NCBI GenBank assembly: GCA_001803565.1
Contig: MHDQ01000164.1
Coordinates: forward strand, 1 to 7,632
Direction: 5' to 3'
DNA length: 7,632 nt
Source: Nitrospinae bacterium RIFCSPLOWO2_12_FULL_45_22
GTDB taxonomy: Bacteria > 2-12-FULL-45-22
The notes under the pieces are model-generated. The model saw only the letters and a list, made by a program, of their open reading frames with translations. It had not been told where the DNA came from and ran no database searches. Shown here in pieces: positions 1 through 5,931 of this stretch (positions within the stretch are counted from its first letter, which is position 1; every line of letters starts with the position of its first letter). A program made the translations under genes and the position numbers.

Positions 1-6
1 CCTGTC

Positions 7-35
7 TTGACAAACCTCCTCTATTTCTTTATAGT
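7..35 (+). promoter_or_regulatory. Near-consensus sigma-70 promoter
   Basis: TTGACA at 7-12 is a perfect -35 box. TATAGT at 30-35 matches five of six -10 positions, and the spacer is exactly 17 bases. Transcription should start near 42, leaving an untranslated leader of about 48 bases before the phosphatidyltransferase start at 90. No other promoter of this quality was seen further along the left block, so it probably drives the whole phosphatidyltransferase-usp-usp-polA run. Seen directly in sequence; activity is inferred. Confidence 0.7.
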
Positions 36-89
36 TTTTTGGTGATCCTGATAATTTATGACTGATTTTCGTTTCTTCTTAACCAAGAG

Positions 90-692
90 ATGTTAGATGC
101 CAAACTACCCGAGAGGCTTGATCCCTGGCTGGTCAAGCTATTAACCCCCTTTTCTAAAAATGGGATCAACCCCAATTTTCTGACCTTAATGGGCTTGTTG
201 CTCAGCTTTTTAGCTTCTCTGGGTATTATCTTTGATAGGATTATCCTGGCTGGGGTCATTATTTTAATAGCTGGCGGTTTTGATATTCTAGATGGTGCAG
301 CGGCCAGGATATTTAAAAAAGCTACTCCCTTTGGTAAATTTCTCGATTCAGTAGTAGATAGGTATTCAGATACCTTTGTTTGTCTGGGGCTGATGGTCTA
401 CTTTTCTCTGCGTGGACAGACCGGTAACCTTATCCTGACTGGGGTAGTATTATTAGGGTGTATCTTGATCCCTTACACCAAGGCCAAGGCCGAGACCCTT
501 ATTGGGAAATGTAATATCGGTATAATGGAAAGACCGGAGCGGGTTATTCTTTTATCCCTGGGGCTTATTTTTAATATAATAACACCGGTCTTATGGATCC
601 TCGCTATCTTATGCCATATCACGGTTTTTCAAAGGATATTCTATACCCGAAAAAGGCTTCACTCCGGCGCAAGACGCAATAATAAGTGCTAA
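90..692 (+). CDS. CDP-alcohol phosphatidyltransferase, inositol-phosphate-synthase-like
   Basis: A 200-residue integral membrane enzyme of the CDP-alcohol phosphatidyltransferase family, which transfers a phosphatidyl group from CDP-diacylglycerol to an alcohol. The full family signature is present: D65-x2-D68-G69-x2-A72-R73-x8-G82-x3-D86-x3-D90, which holds the metal ions and the CDP moiety. Several hydrophobic stretches (about 30-63, 95-130 and 152-182) fit the family's six-helix fold, and the tail is basic. A KAKAE segment near 131 followed by ERPER at 147-151 resembles phosphatidylinositol-phosphate and archaetidylinositol-phosphate synthases, so inositol phosphate is the favoured acceptor; a PgsA-type glycerophosphate enzyme remains possible. 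An in-frame stop at 63-65 limits the start. The ATG at 90 has only a weak purine-rich site before it. It is the first gene after the strong promoter. Confidence 0.88.
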   Translation: MLDAKLPERLDPWLVKLLTPFSKNGINPNFLTLMGLLLSFLASLGIIFDRIILAGVIILIAGGFDILDGAAARIFKKATPFGKFLDSVVDRYSDTFVCLGLMVYFSLRGQTGNLILTGVVLLGCILIPYTKAKAETLIGKCNIGIMERPERVILLSLGLIFNIITPVLWILAILCHITVFQRIFYTRKRLHSGARRNNKC

Positions 693-701
693 TGATAGCT
701 G

Positions 702-723
702 TCAGGGCTCAGTTAATCCCTGA
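702..723 (+). repeat. Small inverted repeat between phosphatidyltransferase and usp
   Basis: TCAGGG at 702-707 and CCCTGA at 718-723 form a 6-bp stem with a 10-base loop, extendable by two G-T pairs. There is no T-run after it, so it is not a convincing terminator. It could at most slow or stabilise a read-through transcript. Confidence 0.3.
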
Positions 724-747
724 TGCCCGAACCCGGGTGTTAAAAAA

Positions 748-1227
748 ATGTGGGAGATCAAGAAAGTACTAGTACCAATAGACCTATCGGATACAGAAAG
801 CACCTCAAATACCTTCCCCTTTGCCCAGTCCTTAGCCGAAGAGTTTGGTGCTGAGTTGTACGTAATCTATGTCTACCAAATTCCTACTCTTATTGACCTA
901 TTATCGGCTCCGCTTGCTTTCTTGAAGAGTAAAGAAGAGCTAGCGGAAGGAGCCAGGGTAGCTGCCGAAGAGAGGCTATCTAGTTTTCTGGACAAAACCT
1001 CTAGCCCAACGATCAAACCCCAGGGCCTAATCCGCTCCGGTACTCCTTATGAGGAGATACTCCAGGTTGCCCAGGAGCTAACAATAGACCTGATTGTTAT
1101 TGGTACCAGGGCCTTGAAAGGAATAGACCACCTATTACTGGGTAGTACTGCCGAACGGGTAGTCAGGATGGCCAGTTGCCCGGTTATTACCATTAAACCC
1201 AAAAACTTTCGCTTTGTTATGCCTTAA
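748..1227 (+). CDS. Universal stress protein, UspA family (copy 1)
   Basis: A single-domain UspA protein of 159 residues, the usual length for the family, which is cytosolic and often dimeric, binds ATP in many members, and helps cells survive starvation or stress. It opens with KVLVPIDLSD at 6-15, the first strand and the conserved Asp. It ends with the nucleotide loop and the closing strand CPVITIK. The ATP-binding motif G-2x-G-9x-G-(S/T) is present as G119, A122, G132, S133, so the second glycine is Ala. Nucleotide binding may be weaker or altered. The start lies 55 bases after the phosphatidyltransferase stop. A run of A's precedes the ATG, with no good Shine-Dalgarno site. The second copy (1331-1804) is clearly related but diverged. 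Confidence 0.9.
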   Translation: MWEIKKVLVPIDLSDTESTSNTFPFAQSLAEEFGAELYVIYVYQIPTLIDLLSAPLAFLKSKEELAEGARVAAEERLSSFLDKTSSPTIKPQGLIRSGTPYEEILQVAQELTIDLIVIGTRALKGIDHLLLGSTAERVVRMASCPVITIKPKNFRFVMP

Positions 1228-1239
1228 CCATCTAATGGT

Positions 1240-1315
1240 GTTATTGGGTTATTAGGTTATTGGGTAACTAATTACCTAATAACGCAGTGACGTAATGACC
1301 TAATAACCCAATAAC
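1240..1315 (+). repeat. Compound inverted repeat of GTYATTRG octamers
   Basis: The 18-bp arms GTTATTGGGTTATTAGGT (1240-1257) and ACCTAATAACCCAATAAC (1298-1315) are perfect reverse complements. Inside them, 1256-1267 and 1272-1283 form a second 12-bp stem with one G-T pair and a four-base loop (CTAA). On each strand the arms read as consecutive octamers close to GTYATTRG, so the structure looks like two oppositely oriented short arrays. It fills almost all of the gap between the two usp genes and ends 15 bases before the second usp start. No T-run follows, so it is not a standard terminator. Confidence 0.85.
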
Positions 1316-1330
1316 GATATTTATAAAAGG

Positions 1331-1804
1331 ATGAAGATCAGGAAAGTTTTAATCCCAGTAGATTTTTCTCCTTCTTCTAAAAGGGCCCTGAACTGTGCCC
1401 TGGTATTTGCCAGGAAGTATCAGAGCAAGCTGTTTATCCTTGCCTGTAGTGAAGGTTACGTCATCGGCCCCGAAGTAATTAAAGGGCATTGGGATTCGTC
1501 CGACCAGCAAACCCACAATCTTTTAGAGGCGATCAAAGCCCAGAGCCAAAAGGAAACCGAAGAGAGGTTGAGTAAGTTCCTGGAAGATGCCTTTGGAGAA
1601 GAATTAGCCGGGCATGAAAGATTAGTCGTTTATGGTATCCCTTATGAAGAGATTATTCGGGCAGCCAGGCGATTACAAGTGGATATGATAATCCTGGGAA
1701 CCATGGGTAGAACCGGTATAGAGAGGCTCATGCTGGGCAGCACCGCAGAGAAGGTAGTTAGGTTGGCCCATTGCCCGGTTATGACAGTGAGGAGGGAAGA
1801 ATAA
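1331..1804 (+). CDS. Universal stress protein, UspA family (copy 2)
   Basis: A 157-residue single-domain UspA protein. It has the first-strand KVLIPVDFS at 5-13 and an intact ATP-binding motif: G123, G126, G136, S137, spaced exactly G-2x-G-9x-G-S. It closes with CPVMTVR. The canonical loop suggests ATP binding, unlike copy 1, so the pair may form a heterodimer or split roles; that is inference. The start is chosen because the protein begins directly at the conserved strand. AAAAGG directly abuts the ATG, an unusually short spacing that suggests weak or structure-dependent initiation below the large hairpin at 1240-1315. The stop lies 3 bases before the polA ATG, so translation of the two is probably coupled. 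Confidence 0.9.
   Translation: MKIRKVLIPVDFSPSSKRALNCALVFARKYQSKLFILACSEGYVIGPEVIKGHWDSSDQQTHNLLEAIKAQSQKETEERLSKFLEDAFGEELAGHERLVVYGIPYEEIIRAARRLQVDMIILGTMGRTGIERLMLGSTAEKVVRLAHCPVMTVRREE
1791..1795 (+). promoter_or_regulatory. Ribosome binding site of polA inside the usp 3' end
   Basis: GGAGG lies within the last codons of the second usp gene, 12 bases before the polA ATG at 1808. It supports that start over the internal ATG at 1826, which has no purine-rich site. It also ties polA translation to ribosomes finishing the usp gene. Confidence 0.6.
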
Positions 1805-1807
1805 TAG

Positions 1808-4486
1808 ATGGGTGCTGCCCCTTCTATGTATCTGATTGATGGCTCTTCTTATGTCTACCGGGCATTCTTTGCCTTGAAACAGTATCTTTCTACTAAGCAA
1901 GGTGTCCCTACCAATGCCATCTATGGCTTTCTAAAAATGCTTTTGAAAATCATCAAGGAGGAAAATCCCGATTATCTGGCTATTGTCTTTGACCCTAAGG
2001 GCAATACCATAAGACATGAACAATATGGGGAGTACAAAGCTACCAGACCCAGTATGCCCTCAGAATTGGCCCAGCAAATCCCTTATATCCATCAGGTCAT
2101 CAAGGCCTTAAATATACCGGTATTACAGGAAGAGAGATATGAAGCCGATGATGTTATCGGAACTGTTGCTAAAGAAGCTGCGGCAAAAGGCTTTGAGGTA
2201 ACCATTGTCAGTGGAGATAAAGACCTGTTCCAACTCATTTCACCGCGGGTCAGGGTGCTGGATACTATGAAAGGAAAAGTTTACCGGGCTGAGGAGGTAA
2301 AGGAGCAGTATGGCGTAGAGCCCGATAAGATGATAGACCTATTAGGCTTAACGGGTGATAGTATTGATAATATCCCGGGTGTGCCCGGTATCGGCCAGAA
2401 GACAGCCTTAGAATTGATAAACAAGTTCCAGAACCTGGAAAATCTCTTAGAGCAACTGGATAAAGTAGAAAGAGAAAAGGTGCGTAATATTTTGGCCCAA
2501 AATGCCAACCAGGCCCGCCTGAGCAAACAGTTAGCAACCATTATTATTGATGTCCCGCTAGAAATGGATTTAGAAGAGCTTAAGGTAAGGGAAGCTAATT
2601 GGTCCGGGCTCCAGACCCTATTCAAGGAACTGGAATTCTATTCTCTCCTCAAAGAGCTGGGTGGTGAAGAGCCTTTCCCCCAATTTGATTGCCAGATCAT
2701 CCTCACGGAAAGGGATTTTCAGCCGTGGCTGGAAAAGATCGGAAAAGCACCCTTTATTGCCCTGGATACTATCAGTAGCCAGCCAGACCGTATGCACGGC
2801 GAGATCGTGGGCCTGGCCCTCTCTCTGGACGATAAAGAGACAGCCTATATCCCCTTGACTCACTCCTATCCCAACTGCCCTGCGCAACTCAGCAAAAAAC
2901 TGGTTCTAGATAAGCTAAAACTTTTTTTAGAAGACCCAGAAATCAAGAAATATGGGCACGACCTTAAGGCTGACATACTAACCCTGGTCCGAGAAGGGGT
3001 TAGTTTACAGGGCATGGACTTTGATACCATGGTGGCCTCTTATCTGCTTAATCCCTCCCGCTCGAATCATAACCTCGAGGATATTGCCCTGGAGTATCTT
3101 AACCGGAAAAAGGCCCCCCTAAAGGATCTCATAGGTAGTGGCAGCAAAACCATTAGCTTCAAGCAGGTGGATATTAACCGAGTGGCTCAGTTCCTGGCCG
3201 AAGAGACCACCGTTTCTCAGATGTTAGTATCTAAATTAACCTCTTTATTGCAAGAGGCGGGTCTGGAGCAACTCTTTCAGGAGATAGAACTCCCCCTGAT
3301 CCAGGTGCTGGCTGAGATGGAGAGGAATGGGGTAAAGATAGATCGGGAGTTCCTGCGAGATATATCCAAAAACCTGGAACGAGAGCTGGGTCAGTTAGAA
3401 GGTCAGATATATAGGCTGGCGGGTGAGCAGTTCAATATTAATTCGCCGAAACAACTCCAGGAGATACTCTTTGAGAAGCTGAAGCTGAAGCCAATTAAGC
3501 GGACCAAGACCGGCTATTCGACCGATGTAGGGGTATTAGAAGAGCTAGCCCTGCAGCATGAATTACCTGCCCAAGTCCTTAATTATCGCCAGTTGGCCAA
3601 GCTCAAGTCTACTTATGTAGATGCCTTGCCTCAATTGATTAATCCCGCGACCGGCCGGGTGCATACCTCTTTCAATCAGACCGTGACGGCTACTGGCCGC
3701 CTAAGCAGTAGCGAGCCAAATCTACAAAATATCCCTATCCGCTCCGCTATTGGCCGGGAGATCCGTAAGGCATTTGTCGCAGAAGAGGGCCATCTGCTCC
3801 TCTCTGCTGATTATTCCCAGATTGAGCTGCGGATAATGGCCCATTTATCCGATGACCCGGCCCTCATAGAGGCCTTCTCTAAAGGTCAAGATATTCATCA
3901 ACGCACCGCCGCCGAAGTATTCGGTATTGCTGCCGAGCAAGTAACAGCCGATATGCGCCGCATGGCCAAGACCGTCAATTTTGGCATAATGTACGGGATG
4001 AGCCCCTATGGCCTGGCCAAGGACTTAGGCATCAGCCAGCAGGGGGCCAAAGAGTTTATTGATGGCTATTTTGCTAAATATTCCAGGGTAAAAGAATATA
4101 TGAGCCATATACTGGCGGCTGCCTACCAGGATGGCTATGTCACTACTATCCTTAATCGGAGGCGCTACCTACCAGACCTGCGCAGTGAGAACAAAAATGT
4201 ACGCGAATTCGCAGAACGCACTGCGATCAATACCCCTATCCAGGGCTCGGCTGCCGATATTATCAAGCTGGCTATGGTAAAGATATATCAGCAGATAAAA
4301 AAGGAAAAGCTGCGCTCCCGGATGATCCTGCAGGTGCATGATGAGCTATTATTTGAAGTGCCTCTAACAGAAAAAGAGGCTATGACGGCCCTGGTAAAAG
4401 AGCAGATGGAGCAGGTCATATCCCTGAAAGTGCCTCTAGTGGTGGATATAGGGTTAGGAAATAATTGGGAAGAGGTGCATGATTAA
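1808..4486 (+). CDS. polA: DNA polymerase I with degenerate proofreading domain
   Basis: A family A polymerase of 892 residues that fills gaps, removes primers and takes part in repair. Residues 1-290 are the 5' nuclease: DGSSYVYRAFF at 11-21, EADD at 112-115, GDKD at 136-139, and a helix-hairpin-helix near 180-205. Residues about 300-480 are the 3'-5' exonuclease fold, but its catalytic set is damaged. D320 and D389 remain, the Glu of motif I (E. coli E357) is I322, the motif II Asn (N420) is D385, and motif III Tyr and Asp (Y497, D501) are F462 and E466. Residues about 500-892 are the polymerase: motif A DYSQIELR at 668-675, motif B R717, K721, F725, Y729, and motif C H844, D845, E846, all intact. 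Phe at 725 predicts the usual discrimination against dideoxynucleotides. It overlaps the usp regulatory region and starts 3 bases after that gene. Confidence 0.97.
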   Translation: MGAAPSMYLIDGSSYVYRAFFALKQYLSTKQGVPTNAIYGFLKMLLKIIKEENPDYLAIVFDPKGNTIRHEQYGEYKATRPSMPSELAQQIPYIHQVIKALNIPVLQEERYEADDVIGTVAKEAAAKGFEVTIVSGDKDLFQLISPRVRVLDTMKGKVYRAEEVKEQYGVEPDKMIDLLGLTGDSIDNIPGVPGIGQKTALELINKFQNLENLLEQLDKVEREKVRNILAQNANQARLSKQLATIIIDVPLEMDLEELKVREANWSGLQTLFKELEFYSLLKELGGEEPFPQFDCQIILTERDFQPWLEKIGKAPFIALDTISSQPDRMHGEIVGLALSLDDKETAYIPLTHSYPNCPAQLSKKLVLDKLKLFLEDPEIKKYGHDLKADILTLVREGVSLQGMDFDTMVASYLLNPSRSNHNLEDIALEYLNRKKAPLKDLIGSGSKTISFKQVDINRVAQFLAEETTVSQMLVSKLTSLLQEAGLEQLFQEIELPLIQVLAEMERNGVKIDREFLRDISKNLERELGQLEGQIYRLAGEQFNINSPKQLQEILFEKLKLKPIKRTKTGYSTDVGVLEELALQHELPAQVLNYRQLAKLKSTYVDALPQLINPATGRVHTSFNQTVTATGRLSSSEPNLQNIPIRSAIGREIRKAFVAEEGHLLLSADYSQIELRIMAHLSDDPALIEAFSKGQDIHQRTAAEVFGIAAEQVTADMRRMAKTVNFGIMYGMSPYGLAKDLGISQQGAKEFIDGYFAKYSRVKEYMSHILAAAYQDGYVTTILNRRRYLPDLRSENKNVREFAERTAINTPIQGSAADIIKLAMVKIYQQIKKEKLRSRMILQVHDELLFEVPLTEKEAMTALVKEQMEQVISLKVPLVVDIGLGNNWEEVHD

Positions 4487-4490
4487 ATGG

Positions 4491-4539
4491 TTATTGGTCA
4501 TTAGTTATTGGTCATTAGTTATTGGTCATTGGTCATTGG
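4491..4539 (+). repeat. Seven-unit TYATTRG heptamer array
   Basis: Seven consecutive 7-base units fill the gap after polA without a base left over. They alternate TTATTGG and TCATTAG for two 14-base copies, then end TTATTGG, TCATTGG, TCATTGG. The last unit runs into the GGAGAAGGA ribosome site of the next gene. The core TYATTRG is also the core of the octamers at 1240-1315, so the two arrays look related. The array has no stop in one frame and creates a false TTG start for the next gene. Confidence 0.9.
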
Positions 4540-4549
4540 AGAAGGAACA

Positions 4550-4954
4550 ATGGTTTTACGGGTGCAGGTCAGGTCCAGAGGCCGTTCTGACCTGATTGAT
4601 ATTACCGAAAAGATCAGGGCCCTGGTTAGAGAGAGCAAGGTACAAGATGGTATCTGCTTCCTCTATGTACCCCATACTACCGCGGGTATCTTAATAAATG
4701 AAAATGCCGACCCATCAGTAGCCCGGGACATCCTGAACGAATTGGAGCGGCTCATACCCTGGGATGGTCATTACCAGCACCGCGAAGGTAATGCCGCAGC
4801 CCATATAAAGAGTAGTTTAGCGGGCGCTTCCGAAACCATCTTCATAGAGGCCGGGGAGCTGGCACTGGGCACCTGGCAGGGCATCTACCTGGCCGAGTTT
4901 GATGGCCCCAGACAAAGAAATGTCTGGGTAAAATTTTTAGTCACCCAAAAATAG
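4550..4954 (+). CDS. yjbQ: YjbQ / UPF0047 family protein
   Basis: A compact 134-residue cytosolic protein of the UPF0047 (YjbQ) family. Members are widespread, form trimers, and E. coli YjbQ has weak thiamin-phosphate synthase activity; the true role is not settled. Family landmarks are clear: PHTTAGILINENADP at 41-55 with the conserved His, HREGNAAAHIKSSLAG at 77-92, and the signature LGTWQGIYLAEFDGPR at 106-121. The length matches the family. A longer frame opens with TTG at 4508, but its 14 extra residues are translated heptamer repeat. The ATG at 4550 has GGAGAAGGA at 4538-4546 just before it and gives the normal N-terminus. It is probably co-transcribed with polA, and nothing in the context says more about function. 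Confidence 0.92.
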   Translation: MVLRVQVRSRGRSDLIDITEKIRALVRESKVQDGICFLYVPHTTAGILINENADPSVARDILNELERLIPWDGHYQHREGNAAAHIKSSLAGASETIFIEAGELALGTWQGIYLAEFDGPRQRNVWVKFLVTQK

Positions 4955-5039
4955 AAAAACTTCCCCCAGATTAACACTGGCCACCGCTCATATTTTCACC
5001 GCCATCATAATGTTCAGGGGGTAGTCTTAATTGGGTTGA

Positions 5040-5057
5040 TCAAGGCTAAAGCCTTGA
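5040..5057. terminator. Hairpin between convergent genes, possible weak bidirectional terminator
   Basis: TCAAGGC (5040-5046) and GCCTTGA (5051-5057) form a perfect 7-bp stem with a TAAA loop, between yjbQ reading right and the coiled-coil gene reading left. The position suits a shared terminator, but neither strand has a T-run after the stem. Intrinsic termination is therefore doubtful. Confidence 0.3.
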
Positions 5058-5083
5058 GTTAGAGGTAACGGGCAAAAGTGTAG

Positions 5084-5626
5084 TTAGAGGAGATTAAACC
5101 TTTTCAGGACTTGAGCAACTTTTTCATCGCTCTTGCTAAGGGCTCGCAGAGAATCAATGAGGGAGTGGATGGTCCCGCGGTTTTCAGCAATCTCATCCTC
5201 TATCTTTCTCACCTTTGTCTCAAAGGGTCTGATCATAGTTCGTCTATCCCAGAAGGCAAACCCTATGATTGCTATCACCAGCGTAGTGAATATAGCTACC
5301 ATCCGATTAAACTGGGCATTCATATCTTCGCGGAGCTGGTTTATCTGTTTGCTGGTATCTTCCCGGAGCTGACCTATCTGTTTGCTGGTATCATCCCGGA
5401 GTCGGTTCATATCCTCGCGGAGTTGTTTCATGTCTTCCCGGAGCTGGTTTATTGCCTCGGTATTAGCCCTTATCTCTGCCCTTAGGGTGTTCTGCCCCTC
5501 CTCTAACCTTGTCAGTCTCTCTATAATCTCCCGGTCGCTAATCCTTGGTGCTGTTTCAATAGCAAGGACCAGCGAAGGGATAGTCAGTGCAGTTATTAAA
5601 CCCATTATGATGGCGATCTTCTTCAT
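5084..5626 (-). CDS. Secreted, membrane-anchored coiled-coil protein with tandem repeats
   Basis: A 180-residue protein of unknown function. Residues 1-22 look like a cleavable signal peptide (MKK, hydrophobic core, VLA). Residues 29-108 are a charged coiled coil that includes two heptads of QLREDM type (61-74), then three 11-residue units of LRxDTSKQ type (75-107). Residues 109-126 are a membrane helix followed by DRR, so the N-terminal coil should face the periplasm and the C-terminal tail the cytoplasm. The tail (132-180) is again helical. The motif RISDREIIERLTRLEEGQ at 28-45 is of a kind I recall from small uncharacterised envelope proteins, but I cannot name a family. The repeats are visible in the DNA at 5331-5459. 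The ribosome site is weak (ACTGGACTT before ATG). An extended -10 promoter lies about 80 bases upstream. A role as an envelope spacer or signalling adaptor is a guess. Confidence 0.8.
   Translation of the reverse strand: MKKIAIIMGLITALTIPSLVLAIETAPRISDREIIERLTRLEEGQNTLRAEIRANTEAINQLREDMKQLREDMNRLRDDTSKQIGQLREDTSKQINQLREDMNAQFNRMVAIFTTLVIAIIGFAFWDRRTMIRPFETKVRKIEDEIAENRGTIHSLIDSLRALSKSDEKVAQVLKRFNLL
5331..5459 (-). repeat. In-gene tandem repeat, period 33, 33, 21, 21
   Basis: On the + strand the block CGGAG recurs at 5331, 5364, 5397, 5418 and 5439, giving spacings of 33, 33, 21 and 21 bases. The two 33-base copies are almost identical (shared core ATCTGTTTGCTGGTAT). All spacings are multiples of three, so copy number can change without breaking the frame; each 33-base unit adds 11 residues and each 21-base unit adds 7 to the coiled coil. 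Confidence 0.85.
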
Positions 5627-5706
5627 AAGTCCAGTGTACTATCAGTAATTAGGCAAAGTCAACCTAAAAAAGCTACTCTTATCTTCTTTTCAATAGTAGC
5701 AAAATA

Positions 5707-5715
5707 ATTATATCA
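5707..5715 (-). promoter_or_regulatory. Extended -10 promoter for the coiled-coil gene
   Basis: On the - strand TGATATAAT is a perfect -10 box preceded by the TGn extension, which can work without a good -35 box. No -35 match exists at the right distance; that place is taken by G-runs. Transcription would start near 5700, leaving a leader of about 74 bases before the ATG at 5626. Confidence 0.45.
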
Positions 5716-5731
5716 ATCTACGCCAAGGGTG

Positions 5732-5747
5732 CCCTCCCAGCCCCCCC
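5732..5747 (-). other. G-quadruplex motif over the -35 region
   Basis: The - strand reads GGGGGGGCTGGGAGGG, which fits G3-N1-G3-N2-G3-N1-G3, the short-loop class expected to fold stably. It sits in otherwise A/T-rich spacer and covers the -35 position of the extended -10 promoter at 5707-5715. Folding and any regulatory effect are inference. Confidence 0.5.
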
Positions 5748-5804
5748 TGCAGCCAAGTATTTACCAGCAATAATTCACCCTGTTTTCAATAAACATTAAA
5801 AAGG

Positions 5805-5821
5805 TTGATAAGTATTATCAA
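5805..5821 (-). terminator. A/T-rich hairpin with T-run after the cyclase gene
   Basis: On the - strand TTGATAA-TAC-TTATCAA is followed by CC and five T's, about 110 bases past the cyclase stop at 5932. The order stem then T-run fits an intrinsic terminator for that gene, but the stem is short and A/T-rich. As a 7+3+7 dyad it could instead be an operator. Confidence 0.35.
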
Positions 5822-5931
5822 TATCAATGAATACCTATCTCACTCAATAACTTTAATGCCCCTTGGGTATAAGGGTTTTCTATGCAATCTCATCCATCTC
5901 AACATCTCTAAGAGTTATGTCATCTACTTCT

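Larger units (their letters stand above)
5627..5931. other. Intergenic spacer upstream of the coiled-coil gene
   Basis: About 305 bases with no supported gene. Reading the - strand, the half next to the cyclase holds a probable out-of-frame remnant of the cyclase tail (5880-5931) and a terminator-like hairpin (5805-5821). The half next to the coiled-coil gene holds a G-quadruplex motif (5732-5747) and an extended -10 promoter (5707-5715). No tRNA-like or mobile-element structure was seen. Confidence 0.6.

Noticed and set aside
1228-1330. Intrinsic terminator between the usp genes
   Set aside because: The stems are strong but A/T-rich and no T-run follows on the + strand.
2281-2625. Open frames on the - strand inside polA
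   Set aside because: They are shadows of the conserved polA coding frame, with no ribosome sites or domains.
4491-4539. CRISPR array
   Set aside because: Units are seven bases, directly adjacent, with no unique spacers and no cas genes.
4508-4549. TTG start extending YjbQ by 14 residues
   Set aside because: The extra residues are a translation of the heptamer repeat, and the ATG at 4550 has a good ribosome site and the family's normal N-terminus.
5111-5485. Long open frame on the + strand opposite the coiled-coil gene
   Set aside because: It is open only because the antisense of the tandem repeat lacks stops; the - strand gene has a signal peptide, coil and membrane helix.
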